Numbered from the stretch's first letter, positions 23,468-35,310 are shown. The stretch: DNA of 64,000 nucleotides from Ziziphus jujuba (GCF_031755915.1 NC_083386.1:14468501-14532500), one strand, 5' to 3'. Translations and numbers: made by a program. The notes: generated from the sequence alone by a model not told the origin.

Positions 23468-24120
23468 ACATTTGTCATGTCACAGTCAATAGGTCAGTTC
23501 TAATGGAAGCCAAAACAACATTCTTTTCAAAACTATTTTAGGTGACAATTTCATCAAAATTGAGATACTACTACTCTAATGCCTGTTTAAGACCATAGAT
23601 GGACTTTTTAAGCATACAAAATAAATTCTCATTTCCTACTGATTGGAAGCCAATTGGTTGAACGATATATATGTCCTTATGAAAATATCAATTTAGGAAA
23701 ATAGTTTTGGCATCCATTTGATGCCACTCCAAGTCATAGTTAGCCATAATTGCTACAATGATTCTTAAAAGAAAAGTTTCTGGATACATGAGAGAATGTC
23801 TCTTTATTGTCAATTCCTTTTTTATGGCTAAACTCTTTGACAACAAGTCTAATCTTATACATCTCTACTTGACCAATAAAATAATCATGTAGACCCATTT
23901 GTATCCAATAGGTTTGTTACTTTCAAGTAACTCTACTTAATCCCATACATCATTTGATGTCATGGATGTCATATCATCTTACATTACATCTAACTAAAAG
24001 TTAAACAATGAACTACTCATGGCTTCCTTATAAATGATTAGATTCGACTCATCATTTACATCAAATTCATGTTCTAGTAAATAATTCTCATAAACATCAG
24101 GTATAATGGATCTTCAAATC
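23468..24120 (-). pseudogene. Copia F reverse transcriptase N-terminal part
   Basis: Minus-strand frames give LESNKPIGYKWVYM (23920-23960), then an RT stretch with ANYDLEWHQMDAKTIFLN (23690-23750) and QPIGFQSVGNENLFCMLKKS followed by IYGLKQ (23580-23650). These are the standard copia RT blocks before the YVDD site. The sequence then hits the gypsy E insertion at 23467. Many frameshifts are present. Confidence 0.82.
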
Positions 24121-25100
24121 CTTTGTGACCTTTTTAAAAGGCACACTAGCAATGGCTGCAACCAGAACATCTCATTCTATCTTAATAGGTTCAATCCTAT
24201 CTAAATAGTGGTTCCACAACTATTGTATCAAACAAATATTTCTAGCAAGAACATTGACAATGGGAATAAACATAATTTCCTCTTTGAATTCAAGCTCCCT
24301 TTTTTACCCATGCTTGCTTCAATGCTGAAACATCCTTAAAATAGAAAACTCTATTTGACTCAATATCATTCTAAGTTCTACCCTACCAAAACCAACTCTA
24401 TTTGACCCATCTTAGCGGCACGAGACGGATAATATAAACTAGAACCTCTAAATCCTTTATAATAATCAACCAAAAAAAAAAAAACCATCAAAGTTTATAG
24501 GATCTAAAGTCTTGATTTGAGAATTATAAATCACAACTTTAACTTTATAACCTCTCACATAAGAAAGGATATGAACTAGGCATAACTTATCACACATAAA
24601 ACACGCCGCACTATATTCACAATGGGCAATCCTCTCAACTATGTCGTTTTGCTGAAGTGTCAAATATTGAATAGCATATCAATGTCATACTCTCATAAAT
24701 TATTTTTGAATGGTTGTAGGTTTCACCCAGTTTCGTCATACCTACCACAGTATTTACAATCCTTTATCAGACCATATAGCCTTCAACTTCTTATTTATCG
24801 AAGCTCTATCTTCACCTTGAACTCTATAAATGCAACCAAAACATTGGACTTCTAATAAATAAGCACCTAAGTAATAATAAAAAAAATAATGAAATCTAAC
24901 ACAAGCAATAGCCTATAAGTCAAGTTACCACAAAATGCCACATAAAGTCTCACAATTGCTAGTCTCAATCAGCTTAAAATTTCATGTCATCTCCTGATAA
25001 GCCATCAATTTCTAATAGTTAACCAAATTGTAGCCAAGATTGCACCATATAGTAAAAGAATTCTTTCTTTCCATCTACTGATGACAAATCACCTTTTGTA
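24121..25100 (-). pseudogene. Copia F integrase/protease remnant region
   Basis: This A/T-rich stretch lies between the RT and gag parts of copia F. Scattered minus-strand fragments, such as the integrase tail facing 24060-24440 that parallels 52460-52790 of copia G, indicate integrase C-terminal sequence. The catalytic triad cannot be read. Assignment rests mainly on position. Confidence 0.55.
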
Positions 25101-26344
25101 CCAATGAGATTTGGCATCGAAACCCTTCTTTTTGTTGGGCTTTAGATTTTTTCATTTCTTAAATCATCTTGAATTTATCTTTTTGATTGGACGTATAACA
25201 AAATAATTATATCTATTCAACTTGATGTCATCCTACTTCTTAAAAAGAATAACAGTTAAATCCTCCAAAACCATATCTGAAATTCCTAATGTGTTATGGA
25301 CCTAATATTGTCAAAAATTAGACACAAGGCTCTTTATTATTGTGTAAGTTGGATAGGTCCCACCAATGCCCTTACCAAAATCTATAAGCTTGTTATAGTA
25401 AGAGGAAAGTGTCCAAAGTAAGTTTTTTCTCACAACTAACTCTATCATATACAATAGAATTCAATAAGTCTAAATAGTAATGTTTTACATTTTTATCAAA
25501 CTTGATAAATTTCATAATAATCTCACTCATAGTATCCATCTATGAAATACTTGAAAATTTAGAATTGATCATGTGATTCTCCGTGATCATCGTATAGCAC
25601 TTACATATGTGATTTCGGTCCTTATATAGCTTATTAAACTTGGAAATACTATAATTATTTGGTATCTCTGGTGGATTAATTTCTAATGTTACATCTAGCT
25701 TTGTGAGAGTCAAACATTATCAGAATCTTTCACCTTTTTTCATAATTAATATATTAAATTATATCATTGCATTTATAGGCAGAATACTAGGAGTACTCCT
25801 AGTTGTGAAAATAGCAAAAAATAGCAATGTGTTACATCACAAGGACTATGCAAATGCTATCTTCTCAACCCTCTCATTCATAACAAAAATAATATTACTA
25901 GGGTCCTCGTAGCACAAAAGATACCTATATATGGGTTAGGAACAATCAACCAGATCACCACAGCCAAATGAATTGGAATAAGTCATTGATAGAGTAAATC
26001 AAAACCTGCAATTCATGGTATTCAATCAATTTCAACCATCATTCCAAGCATTTTACCTAGTAATTATACCAAGGACAGGGTAATTTAATCACATGTATGG
26101 ACCATGGTTCATAAGTGGTAGAAAATGAGTTACATTGGTAACTTCATAAAATAGTTAAGGAAAGTATTTTGATAGACAAGTACTTAGGCATACCACTCAC
26201 TATGCCAAGTTCACATTTACACATATATTGGACAAATTAAATCTCACGATAGAGTGAGTACCCAAAATTCCATTTACTATGTCAACCTTTTTATTTTTTA
26301 TTTTTTATGATCTAGGATTTATAATGGCCATGTTAATATTTTAT
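25101..26344 (-). pseudogene. Copia F gag region and leader
   Basis: This lies between the primer site and protease/integrase. Minus-strand pieces rich in Lys and Leu near 25100-25600 are consistent with decayed gag, but no zinc knuckle is intact. Open frames on the + strand here (for example 25703-25912) show no family motif and are taken as chance. Confidence 0.5.
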
Positions 26345-26356
26345 GCTTTGATACCA
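26345..26356 (-). other. Primer binding site of copia F
   Basis: The minus strand reads TGGTATCAAAGC, one mismatch from the tRNA-Met-type site. It lies ~10 bases inside the TG/CA edge of the 26367-26950 LTR. Confidence 0.75.
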
Positions 26357-26366
26357 ATTCTAAATC

Positions 26367-26950
26367 TGATACATAATAAATCAACCAAACATGCTTTAAT
26401 CATACAGATCAATAAAATAATATGACACTATATTCCTAGGATCTACCCACAATTTTAGAACTGTATTTAATCAGATTATTAATCTCCTTAACATAGCTAC
26501 CATGGATTCATTTGTTGCTTTTGGATCTTTTAACCTACAAAATAGATGAATAAGAACATAGAAGTAGTGCTTAATGGACACATTCCTTCCTAACCTTTCT
26601 CCCTTAAGTTTTTACCAAGTAGACACTCTAGACGTCTCAAAGCCCTAACATGATACCAATATCATATGTATTGTATCTCTCTAACCAATGACTTATTACC
26701 AAATAAATATTAAATAGTAAAAGTAATAAAAATAAATATTAATAAAACTAAGAATAAGTCAATTGGGATTTTTAAAGCTAATATGTCATTCAATCTTATA
26801 GGCCAGCTAAAGTGTTATAGAGAATGTATGCCTAGCGGCCCTACTATAAAAGTCAATAAACAAGTCAATCTCATTACTAGCATAGTAAACCCTATAAGTT
26901 AGTAACATAATTATGTCTAATTTATATAAAATATTTGACAAATATTCATG
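26367..26950 (-). repeat. 5' LTR of copia F (approximate right edge)
   Basis: It starts TGATACATAATAAATC and pairs with 12899-13310. A probable right edge is the …TATTCA near 26950. It carries ~170 bp (26545-26690) absent in its partner. No target duplication could be recognised. Confidence 0.78.
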
Positions 26951-27607
26951 TGTTCCTTATGCTTCTTGCTTTTGGCAATTAGTAAAATCAGCCAGTATGA
27001 ACTTGCTTAATTAATTAATTTATTTATTTAGTACAAGTTGGACAACATCATGATGGATCAACCTCTACTTGGTCTTCATCAACAAAAACAATTTAACTTT
27101 TCAATATGGTTTTGTTTTAGTCTCTTCGATTGAATTTATAGTGAATCAAGATCGGATTTTTTATTTGTTTTTATTTGGATCCTTATAAGGTCATAAAGTA
27201 TAACAGAGGAAACGATAAAAAGAAACACCCTTTCTATTCATAGGATAATGTAAGGTACGGTAGATTAATGTAATTTATCATTTTATCTTAGCTGGTAGGA
27301 AAAGTATTAGTATCCTATAATTGAAAATCTTTCTATTTGATTATAATAAGAATACCTATAAATAATGTTAGAGATACCAAAATAACAAACGATATGGCTA
27401 ATATGTGACAATATTTTATTAACTTGTATTTGAATTCACTTATTCCTTTAGTGTTCACTTATATATTTAGGTTATATGAATTTTTCAACCTTATTATATG
27501 GTCACGTCATTTGCCAAAACTAAATTATTTAGTAAACAATCTAATTTCTATAGCTAACATTATTGAAATGCAATTAACTTAGTACAATTATTAATTAGTA
27601 GAATTCT
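26951..27607. other. No gene seen
   Basis: A/T-rich intergenic DNA. Part of it (27362-27400, aataatgttagagatacc…) resembles 36622-36660 upstream of the kinase gene, hinting at duplicated gene-flank DNA. The match is short. Confidence 0.45.
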
Positions 27608-27815
27608 ATGTGCCCACTTGTTCTTCATAAAGTTGTTATTTTAAAAATTCAAGAAGATTTCAAGTAAATTCTATCAATAACCATGATATAGTCGAAAATG
27701 GAGCCGTAGTAATAATCATAAATTATTAGAAAAGGCAACACTCACTTAGCTATGAATTTTTGGCAAATATGAAAACTACAAAAAATCAATACATAACTAT
27801 AAAATATGAATATCT
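27608..27815. repeat. Second copy of the 3585-3800 segment
   Basis: It aligns collinearly with 3585-3800 over ~210 bp. It is followed by unrelated DNA that looks like the pyrimidine/purine-rich end of a further LTR (gaagaagaagaaagagaaaa near 27835). No terminal inverted repeats or target duplication are visible. Confidence 0.7.
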
Positions 27816-27934
27816 TGTAGGTTCTCAGAGTTTGAAGAAGAAGAAAGAGAAAAGGAGAAAACAAGATAGAGAAGGAATAATATTTCATTCATGCCTATAA
27901 CTAATACATACAAAAGTACTAAGATAGTAACTAT

Positions 27935-28893
27935 TAGGGGCGAGCTCGATGCGGGTCGGTTCGGTTTTATGTACCTTTTAAAACCGAACCAACCAACTCA
28001 GTTTGGGTTAGGTATGAAACCGAACGGAACAGACCGCCACGTTCAGTCTGAAGCCGAACCAAACCGATGGTCATTGGTCAGTTTGGGTTGGGTTAATGGT
28101 TTGGGCCTCATATTGGACCTCGGCCCAAATTTTTTTATTTGTGCTATTTTGAGATAGAAATTGTATACATTGGGCTCAAAATTGTATAAAATTTTTTTAG
28201 GCCTTTTTAATTATCAATCTTCAATCATATTTATGCATTATATTTTGAATTAAGTATCTTTTTCAAGCTATTATCTAAATTAAATAATATCTAAATTAAA
28301 TAATTTTAACATACATTCACCTAGCAAAAATACCAAATAAACTAACTATTAACTACAGTACAACATAAAACCATACAACTACAATACAGGTGAAATAATA
28401 CAATTACAATATAAGTCTACAACTACAACCTAATTATACAAATACATCATACACCAATAAATAAATTCTACAACAAATCTACAACCATTATTAATTATAA
28501 AATAGAACACAACCCATATTTGAACTCTTAAATTTCAAAATGAACTTATAATTAAATAAACTAACAATCCATAAAAATGAAAATTATTTTAAAAAGTCTT
28601 CTTCCACACTCTTCAATCTCACTCTCACAATAAATAAAATAATAGTTTTATTTTATAATTATATACTATATTTATATATAAAAGTAAAATAAAATATTAT
28701 TTTAATTGATGATCGGTTTGGTGCGGGTTGAGTTGGGTACAATTTCATCCAACCTGCAACCCGAACTGATTGTTTCGGTTTTTTATATATTTAACCGAAC
28801 CAAACCGATTAATAAGTTAAAACCAACCCAACCAAACCAAATATGTCGGTTTGGTCGGTTTGGTCGATCCAGTTTGGTTTTTACCCACCCCTA
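27935..28893. mobile_element. Non-autonomous hAT-type DNA transposon, 959 bp
   Basis: The ends are TAGGGGCGAG… and …CCCACCCCTA, which pair as imperfect inverted repeats. An 8-bp target duplication GTAACTAT lies at 27927-27934 and 28894-28901, diagnostic of the hAT superfamily. Subterminal regions on both sides are packed with CGGTTYGG / CCRAACCG motifs, known as probable transposase contact repeats in hAT elements. The A/T-rich centre (28140-28690) holds no transposase, so it must be mobilised in trans. Confidence 0.92.
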
Positions 28894-29057
28894 GTAACTA
28901 TAGATCAGTAGAGAATAAGGAAGATAACTAGTTATATAATTGCTTGTTAAACTCATACTGTACATCTAAACCTTGGCACCCATGTACCCTATTTTAAGTA
29001 TTGAATCCACATGTGTTCATGTATGGCAAGGTCCACATCAATATCCCCACCTCCCAA

Positions 29058-30223
29058 TGACACGAACCTAGGTCGACACATGCCTAAACCCGTATTATGT
29101 TAGCCCGGATCTCAATTAAGTTCAGTTTTTAATGGATTGACCTAACCCCTAACCAACCTGTGATTAGAAACCTTGGTATAACGAAGATGCCACAATAGGT
29201 GATGGGTATCCTATTGATCAGTTAAAACTAAAACACTCACTTTCTAATGGTGTTTTAAGTATTCAAAGAGAACAAAGAAAAATTCAATCTCACAATTAAT
29301 TTTTTGTATGAATAATATATTGCATATTATTGATAAAACAAGCCCTTAGATAAGCTAAAAATTTACAAAATAAATCCTAATTATCTAGGTAAAACCGGCA
29401 ACCAAAGAATAGGAAACCTAGCTTGGCCGAAATTTACCTACTTTCCTAATCTAATTTTGATTATATAATTCCATTATTTTGAATTTGGAATTAATTAATT
29501 TACAATGAAAATAATAAAATAATAACATTTTAAAGTTGATTTGTCCAGCAAACAAATAAATAAAAACCAAATAAGGTCTCCAAAAAATAAAAAAATAAGA
29601 ACCAAATAAAAGACTAATTTCCTAAAACAAAAAGTCAAAATCAAATTAGGAAACTAAAATACTATCCTTTTGACTAAGCTATCTTTGGCCAATCTTTGAC
29701 CAATTTAAGCTCCAAATCAGCTTCCATACCATGTAGGATGCCAAATAAGATTATCATGGAGTCCCACACGTTTCCCTTGCTTGGATTAAAGAGAAAATGC
29801 CAACTCAACAAAATACAATAAAGCCAGCAAATAATACAGCAAAACAGTCCAACTTTCTCTCTCATGCGCACAAGCCTTTTTTGATTGGCTTTGGAGCTGC
29901 CTTGACTTGATTCCATGAATACCTAATAATAGTCATTGAACCTAGAAATTTTTGGAACCATTTGTTACTGCCTAAAGTCCATATTTGCACGAAAACAACT
30001 TTCCGAGTCTATATCAGCCTCCACCACTCAGATGCTTAAAACGGGTCTTGTATCTTTAGATATTGATAAGCCCTTTTGAGAATTAATTATCCTCTATATA
30101 TAGGCAGCCATGTTTTCCTTAAATCTCTTAGCTTGAGCCCTAGTGATCGGTTTGGTCTTCATTTGTATCGGGTCGACACCCGAGTGGGTTGTCAATTGTA
30201 TGGATACGGACAGATTCTTATCA
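29058..30223 (-). repeat. LTR of gypsy family A (copy B), 3' side of gypsy D
   Basis: The + strand starts TGACACGAACCTAGG and ends …CAGATTCTTATCA. On the minus strand it begins TGATAAGAATC after a purine tract (acaaggggatg). It aligns over its whole length with 49466-50540 in inverse orientation and at its left end with 3259-3575. Its first ~130 nt on the minus strand read in frame as a pol tail (MKTKPITRAQAKRFKENM). Length 1166 bp. Confidence 0.9.
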
Positions 30224-30229
30224 CATCCC

Positions 30230-31400
30230 CTTGTCAAATTATGCTTATCTTCTTGGAAAAAAGTAAGGTATGTGTTAGAAAATATTTTCTTATCTTCCTA
30301 AGTAGCATCATCATTAGTTGTGCTAGCCCACCTAAAAAGCATTTTAGTTTTTGATCGATAATAGCCCTTTTGAATAGTACGAATAACAATAGTAGAATCC
30401 GACTGAAGCAATATAGCTATTTTATCAAAAGGAAGGTCGAAAGATGGTAGGAACAGACCCCTTAAACTTTTTAAGGAGACTTAACTGAAAGACATTATGT
30501 ATTTGGGAATCGACTAGCAAGCATAAACGAAACCATCGTGTCTGATTCTCTCCAATATACGATAGGGTTTAAAAACATTGGTGAAATTTTTAGTGAGCAT
30601 CAGAAAGATATAGACTATTGTCAATAGGGTTAAAGTTTGAGATAGACCCAATCTCCCATCATTGTAAACAATTTTTCTTCATTTTTGATTTTTGTAAGAC
30701 TTCATTTGGTTTTATGTGATAGCAAAATTTGTGTAGAGTTCTTACAAAATACAATCACGATGTCGAAGGTGATCATTGATGCCCTAAACCCATGTGATTT
30801 CAGATTCATATAGAAGAAGAATGGGAGGTGGAACCCCATACACCGCCTTGAATAGATTGAGTTTAGTGGCGATATGGATGGAGGTATTACAGTTGCATCT
30901 AGCACATGGTATCATATATGGTTAAAGTGACCCAGCTGGTTGTGAGTAATTGGATTTACAGAAACAACTATCACAATTCTTAATATACATATAAACTACT
31001 GCATGCATATAATGTTAAGAAAAATTTCATTTATTCAATCCAAGATCTTTTGACACCTAAAGTGTCCACTTATAGAAGATGAGTGATATACTTCTAAGGT
31101 AAGGGAAATTAGGATGAAGTTAGTACTCAAGTAGATTCTATCAATTTTAAGCCAAACACCATCTCTTTGTAGATTAGATTGGGTTACTCTTTGAGGTTGA
31201 CTAGGGAACGTTATATGATATAGAGTAGTTAAGACTTTCCCCTATAGCATGGCCCACCAATCATAATTGGGCAAAGTCATGGCTAAGCAATGGAACTCAG
31301 CTTTCCATGAGAAGGCATCAACTCCACTACTTTTCCCCCTATTTATATTGTATGTCATATTTACCCCATTATCTTAGGTTACCAACGTGTTTGAGTTGGA
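30230..31400 (-). pseudogene. Gypsy D integrase and chromodomain remnant
   Basis: Minus-strand pieces in order: RQ-RVTQSNLQRDGVW-like zinc-region approach near 31180, GHFRCQKIL near 31050, AVYG-PPPILLLYESEITWV near 30790-30840, NFTNVFKPYRILERIR near 30550-30590, VSLK-FKG near 30460, and a chromodomain end with ATWEDKK-like reading and EDKHNLTRG near 30240-30300. In the family the chromodomain steers insertion toward particular chromatin. Nothing here is intact. Confidence 0.75.
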
Positions 31401-32560
31401 GTTGTAATACGTTATTCAAGCAGGTATTTTAAATCTTGTTGATTGGTTTGCACTATGAAGAGTTTCCATAACAAAATGGGATGCCACTTTTTAATCACCT
31501 TAATTATTGCCAACATTTCTTTCTTATATATAGAGAGAGACAGAGATGATCCTTTTAATGTTTCATTAAAATAAGATATAGGGTGTTCCTCTTGAAGTAA
31601 AATTGATTTAATGTCATCCTCACATGCATTACTTTTGATTACAAATGGCTTGGTAAAGTCAGACAATTATAATAATTGAGGAGTTGTAGGAGCCATCTTT
31701 AATTGGGAAAAAGCAGTTGCTATCTTAGAATTCCATTAAAACCCAATCTTATATAAAAATTTTGTGAGTGGCATAGCGATCCCTTTGAAACCATTAATGA
31801 ATTTCTGATAGTACCCGGCCAGCCCAAGAAAGCCTCAAACGTCTTTGTATGTTGTTGGAGTAGGCCAATCTTGTAAGGTATGAATCTTTGATGGGTCAAC
31901 GCTTTATTTCTAGAATGAGATAAGATGTCCCAATTAATCCACCTATTGTGCTCCAAACCAACATTACGATTTTTTTTGTTTTTGCAAACAATTGATTGGT
32001 GATCAAAGCCTGTTTAACCGACTACAAGTGCGAAGGATGGTCCACCCTAAGTCTTATTGTAGATCAGTATATCATCAAAAAAAATCAAGATAAATCAACT
32101 AAGATAAGGCTGAAATAAGTTGTTAATTAAGCCTTAGAAGGTGGTTGGGGTTTTTGTGAGACCAAATATCATGACAAGAAATTCACAGTGTCTTTAATGT
32201 TTTTGGAAGTTAGTTTTATGTATATACTCTTTAATCCGAATTTGATGATATCTTGATTAGAGGTTTAGTTTAATAAAGAATTTTGCTCCATGAAGTTCAT
32301 CAATAACAGACAGGATATGTCTTTAATTGTGATTTTGTTCAATGCCAGATAGTCCACACAAAATCTCCAATTACCATATACTTTTTAACAAAGAGAACTG
32401 GAGAAGAAAAAGGGTTATTATTAAGGGCAAATGATACCTGATTGCAATAACTTCCTTACTTGATGCTCTATCTTTGTCTTTTGACAATAAGGCTAATAAT
32501 ATGGTCTCATGTTAATGGATGCTTAATTAGGCTGCAACGGAATACTGTGATCTTGAGATA
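31401..32560 (-). pseudogene. Gypsy D reverse transcriptase and RNase H
   Basis: The best open part, 31412-31666, gives RNase H (TKPFVIKSNACEDDIKSILL and YKKEMLAIIKVIKKWHPILL). The catalytic first Asp of the usual TDASxxGIG block has become Asn (SNACEDDIK). RT connection blocks read at 31720-31956 in shifting frames. RT palm sequence is frameshifted between 32000 and 32500. Confidence 0.78.
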
Positions 32561-32846
32561 TTTTTGAAGGCAAGTCCATAGGTTTAGCAAAAACTGCTGA
32601 AAATTCATTAAGTAAAAATTCATAAGTTGTTTGGTAATTCTTCTGTTTGAGTCATGGGTTCAAACAGTTCAATTTGAAAAAGGAACCTAACCCTTTGGAA
32701 ATGGTTCGATTCCTTATCCATTAAAGCTGCCAATAACCAACAATATAACATTTGAATTTCAAGAATCACACAATCTTGTTTGAAAGACATGGTCAAGGCT
32801 CGATGGTCTTTCTCATTAGGTCTGAGGTTTGCTAACCATTATACCC

Positions 32847-33092
32847 CTAAAATTGTTTGACATGAAGAATATAAAAATCGATTTTCACTCGACAACTTCC
32901 TATCATCAACTTTATTCCGTAACATTTTCTTGGACAATTAATATTATCATCATTGGCCAGCATGACTTGGAATCGTCTGCTTTGATTTAATGGAATTCCA
33001 AGCCTAGACTCAAGGGCTTGATCAAGGAAATTATGTATACTGTCTTCATCCACCAAAATTCTAATTTCATGGTTCAAAAGTTTTCCTACCAC
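32847..33092 (-). pseudogene. Gypsy D protease
   Basis: The minus-strand open stretch MVGKLLNHEIRILVDEDSIH continues NFLDQALESRLGIPLNQSRR. The expected catalytic loop in this group is IDSGSTHNFL. Here it reads VDEDSIHNFL, keeping Asp but losing Ser-Gly. The downstream CPRKCYGIKLMIGSCRV matches the family's second half. Confidence 0.78.
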
Positions 33093-34130
33093 CCAAAGTG
33101 TCCAAGGATGGTTAGCTTCAATGATTGCGTGAATGGAAATCTTTGTTCTTTCACTCCATTTGATTATTGACCAGCTTCAATGATTACTATCATCAGCTTC
33201 AATGCTCTATCTCCATGAAGTGAGTGATTCCTGTTAAGTTCACTCCATTTGATCTCCTTCCTCCATTGGCATTGAATCCTCAATCATATAAAACTATGTA
33301 TATTGACAATGGTGACCTAATACATATTTCTCATCATAATAGAAGCATGACTCCTTTGATCATCTCTCATTGGCCTTTTGTCTTAAAATCTATTTTAATG
33401 AAATGGGTGATGGAACAAAAATTCAGGTTGCTAAAGTGGTCTTAGGATCCCATTGATTTCGAACAAGAATGTGAAACTTGGTTCGTTATGTTTTTCTTAA
33501 TTGATCTTATAGAACAGTGCTATAATTGGTTTTGTTCTTCAATGAGTTGTGCAACTCTAATTACATCTGCCAAAGATCTGGGCTATTTCACCTTGATGTC
33601 CAATTGAACTTCATCTTAAAACCCAACAATGAAACATCTAACCAAGTAAGATTCTAGTAAATTATCGATCTGTTGAGATAACCTCTCTTATTCGATTTGA
33701 TAGATAGCCATCTAACTCATTTGTTTAAGTTGTGTCAAGGCCTCATAGGGATTGTCATAATCTATATGGCCAAATTTGTCAAGAAAAGTCTGAGTAAATT
33801 CTGGCCAAGTAAGTGGCCCTTGTAATGCAACACCTTTGAGGTGAAATGAGATTAACTGTAACTCTTGTTGTCACTCAACTCCCTTAAATTTAAAGTACTA
33901 CTTGATATTGTAGATCCTTCATTTTGATCTTCCCCATTCAATTTTGGAAAGTACAATTTGAGTTTGGTGGATTTATTATCCAATGAGTTCAAGTTAGAAA
34001 TTGATTCTTGATGCATGTTGATCGAAATATGAAAAAAGCCCCTCAGTGAAAAGGGATTTACTTCACGCTCCATAGGCTTCTGTGAATTTTGCAAAAACAA
34101 GCTTTGTAATTCTGAGAGAACAAATTGCAG
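33093..34130 (-). pseudogene. Gypsy D gag
   Basis: Near 33910-33970 the minus strand reads STKLKLYFPKLNGEDQNEG, the typical start of the capsid region in chromovirus-type gypsy gag (usually LDFPKFNGEDPxGW). The remainder (33110-33850) is frameshifted but includes E-rich and Leu-rich stretches in the right place. No zinc knuckle can be read. Confidence 0.72.
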
Positions 34131-34134
34131 AGAG

Positions 34135-34146
34135 GCTGTAATACCA
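34135..34146 (-). other. Degenerate primer binding site of gypsy D
   Basis: The minus strand reads TGGTATTACAGC, two or three differences from TGGTATCAGAGC. It marks the 5' side of element D. Confidence 0.6.
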
Positions 34147-34153
34147 ATTAATA

Positions 34154-34560
34154 TGTTCCTAGATTAAGATAGAGAAAATAATAAAGGAAGAAAGAAGAAA
34201 TGAAAAATAGATAGATATAGAAGAGGGAGGTTTGGGAAAATACTCGTTCTTTCATCATAATTTTCCTATAAAACTTCCACTTGTTAAATAAAGCATGTAA
34301 CTTCTCCTAAAGAAACTATAATAGCTAGTAGTGGAAACATGTATTAAAACATAGCAAATAAGCATGACAATCAAAAGTAACTACATCATCCTCAATGAAA
34401 AACCTATCAAAATGTCCCGGTAAAATTGTACAATTGTATAAGACAAGTGAGAAAATGTTTTACTTAAATGATTACATTACCCTTAATGAAAATGCTATCA
34501 AATGTTTCTATACGGGGGAAAAATTTTGAAAATCAAAGTGGGGCATGCCCTGCCCCACGC
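34154..34560 (-). repeat. Putative 5' LTR or flank of gypsy D
   Basis: The segment begins tgttcctag right after the primer site. On the minus strand it has a TATA-like ttataggaaa and pyrimidine-rich 3' end, as expected of an LTR. It has no partner in the window and is unlike 29058-30223 beyond ~15 bases, so the outer edge is unknown. Confidence 0.45.
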
Positions 34561-34659
34561 TGTCTACTCCTATATACTCAACCAATAATAAGCTTTCTCA
34601 ATTGAGATGCACCCAATCAAAGAAGTTGCTGACTTAGCCAAAATTATAACTTTTTTTTA

Positions 34660-35129
34660 AGAAAAAAAATTAACAAAATCCATGGCCTGCTGATATATCA
34701 CTAAACTTGTAAGATAACCATTAATTCTATACCTTTTTTGGGTTGATAAAAATCTTTCATATGGATCAGATTCAAATGGTACATTCACCCAATTTTATAA
34801 GTCAATAACGTGAAAAAAGAATCATATAGAGACTATATATATATATATATATGGGGTCCTCACAACACAATTTTATTTTATTTTATTTTTAATAAAAACT
34901 CCGTATATATCTTATCCTTTGTAGTGTTTATATATATTTATATGTATATATATATATACGGAAATTCTATGATGAGGACGGTCCGCATGAGGACCGTAGT
35001 ATTAGTGATGGTTTTTTATAGTATTAACGACGGTTTCTTAGAAAATCATCACCAATACTATGAAAAATCGTCACCAATACTGTGGTCCACATGAAAACTG
35101 TTCGCACTGTCCGCACCATAGACAAACTG

Positions 35130-35161
<32 letters not shown>

Positions 35162-35310
35162 TATGTATGTAATTATATAAAAATATTAGTAGTCGTCGGT
35201 ATTATATGCCCAGAAGATAAGCCTGTTTGTGTGAGCGTGTAAAAGCTATCCGAGTTGAATCACCCACAAATAGGAACTATTACAGTTTTTTCCACAGCAA
35301 TATTTGTAAC
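34660..35310 (+). pseudogene. Beheaded receptor-kinase copy: promoter and 5' UTR only
   Basis: 34680-34860 matches the region upstream of gene 1 at 37040-37200 (aaaatccatggcc-gct, taaacttgtaagat, catatagagactatatatat then ggtcctca). 35205-35300 matches 37705-37790 (gtgtgagcgtgtaaaagct / gtgtgagtgtgtcaaagct, then gagttgaatcacccacaaat). The gene 1 start codon context aaatATGGGAACGGG is here aaatAGGAACTAT, so the ATG is lost. No ectodomain or kinase exon follows, and similarity fades by 35310. Confidence 0.72.

Larger units (their letters stand above)
12899..26950 (-). mobile_element. Ty1/copia relic F, split by a gypsy element
   Basis: The ends are diverged LTR copies at 12899-13310 and 26367-26950. 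Minus-strand pol runs from gag near 26.3 kb to RT at 23.5 kb, is interrupted by the + strand gypsy at about 14690-23467, and resumes with RT/RNase H at 14.69-13.83 kb. A primer site lies at 26345-26356. The conserved block order (…MDAKTIFLN…, …SIYGLKQ…, then …SYIDRI-like…, …EAEYVACF…) is Tork/Tnt1-like copia. Stops are very frequent, so it is an old element. Confidence 0.85.
30224..34146 (-). mobile_element. Degenerate chromodomain-type Ty3/gypsy element D
   Basis: The minus strand runs primer site (34135-34146), gag, protease, RT, RNase H, integrase and chromodomain remnant, then directly the LTR 29058-30223. RNase H wording (…KWHPILL…, QTNQQDLKYLLE) and the chromodomain after integrase place it in the chromovirus branch. 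Its 5' side (from 34154) does not resemble the 3' LTR. Stops occur every few dozen codons. Confidence 0.82.

Noticed and set aside
25703..25912. Open frame with membrane-like segments
   Set aside because: It lies inside copia F opposite its coding strand. The hydrophobicity is due to A/T composition.
34154..34560. Partner LTR for 29058-30223
   Set aside because: Only about 15 bases next to the primer site resemble each other. The rest does not align.
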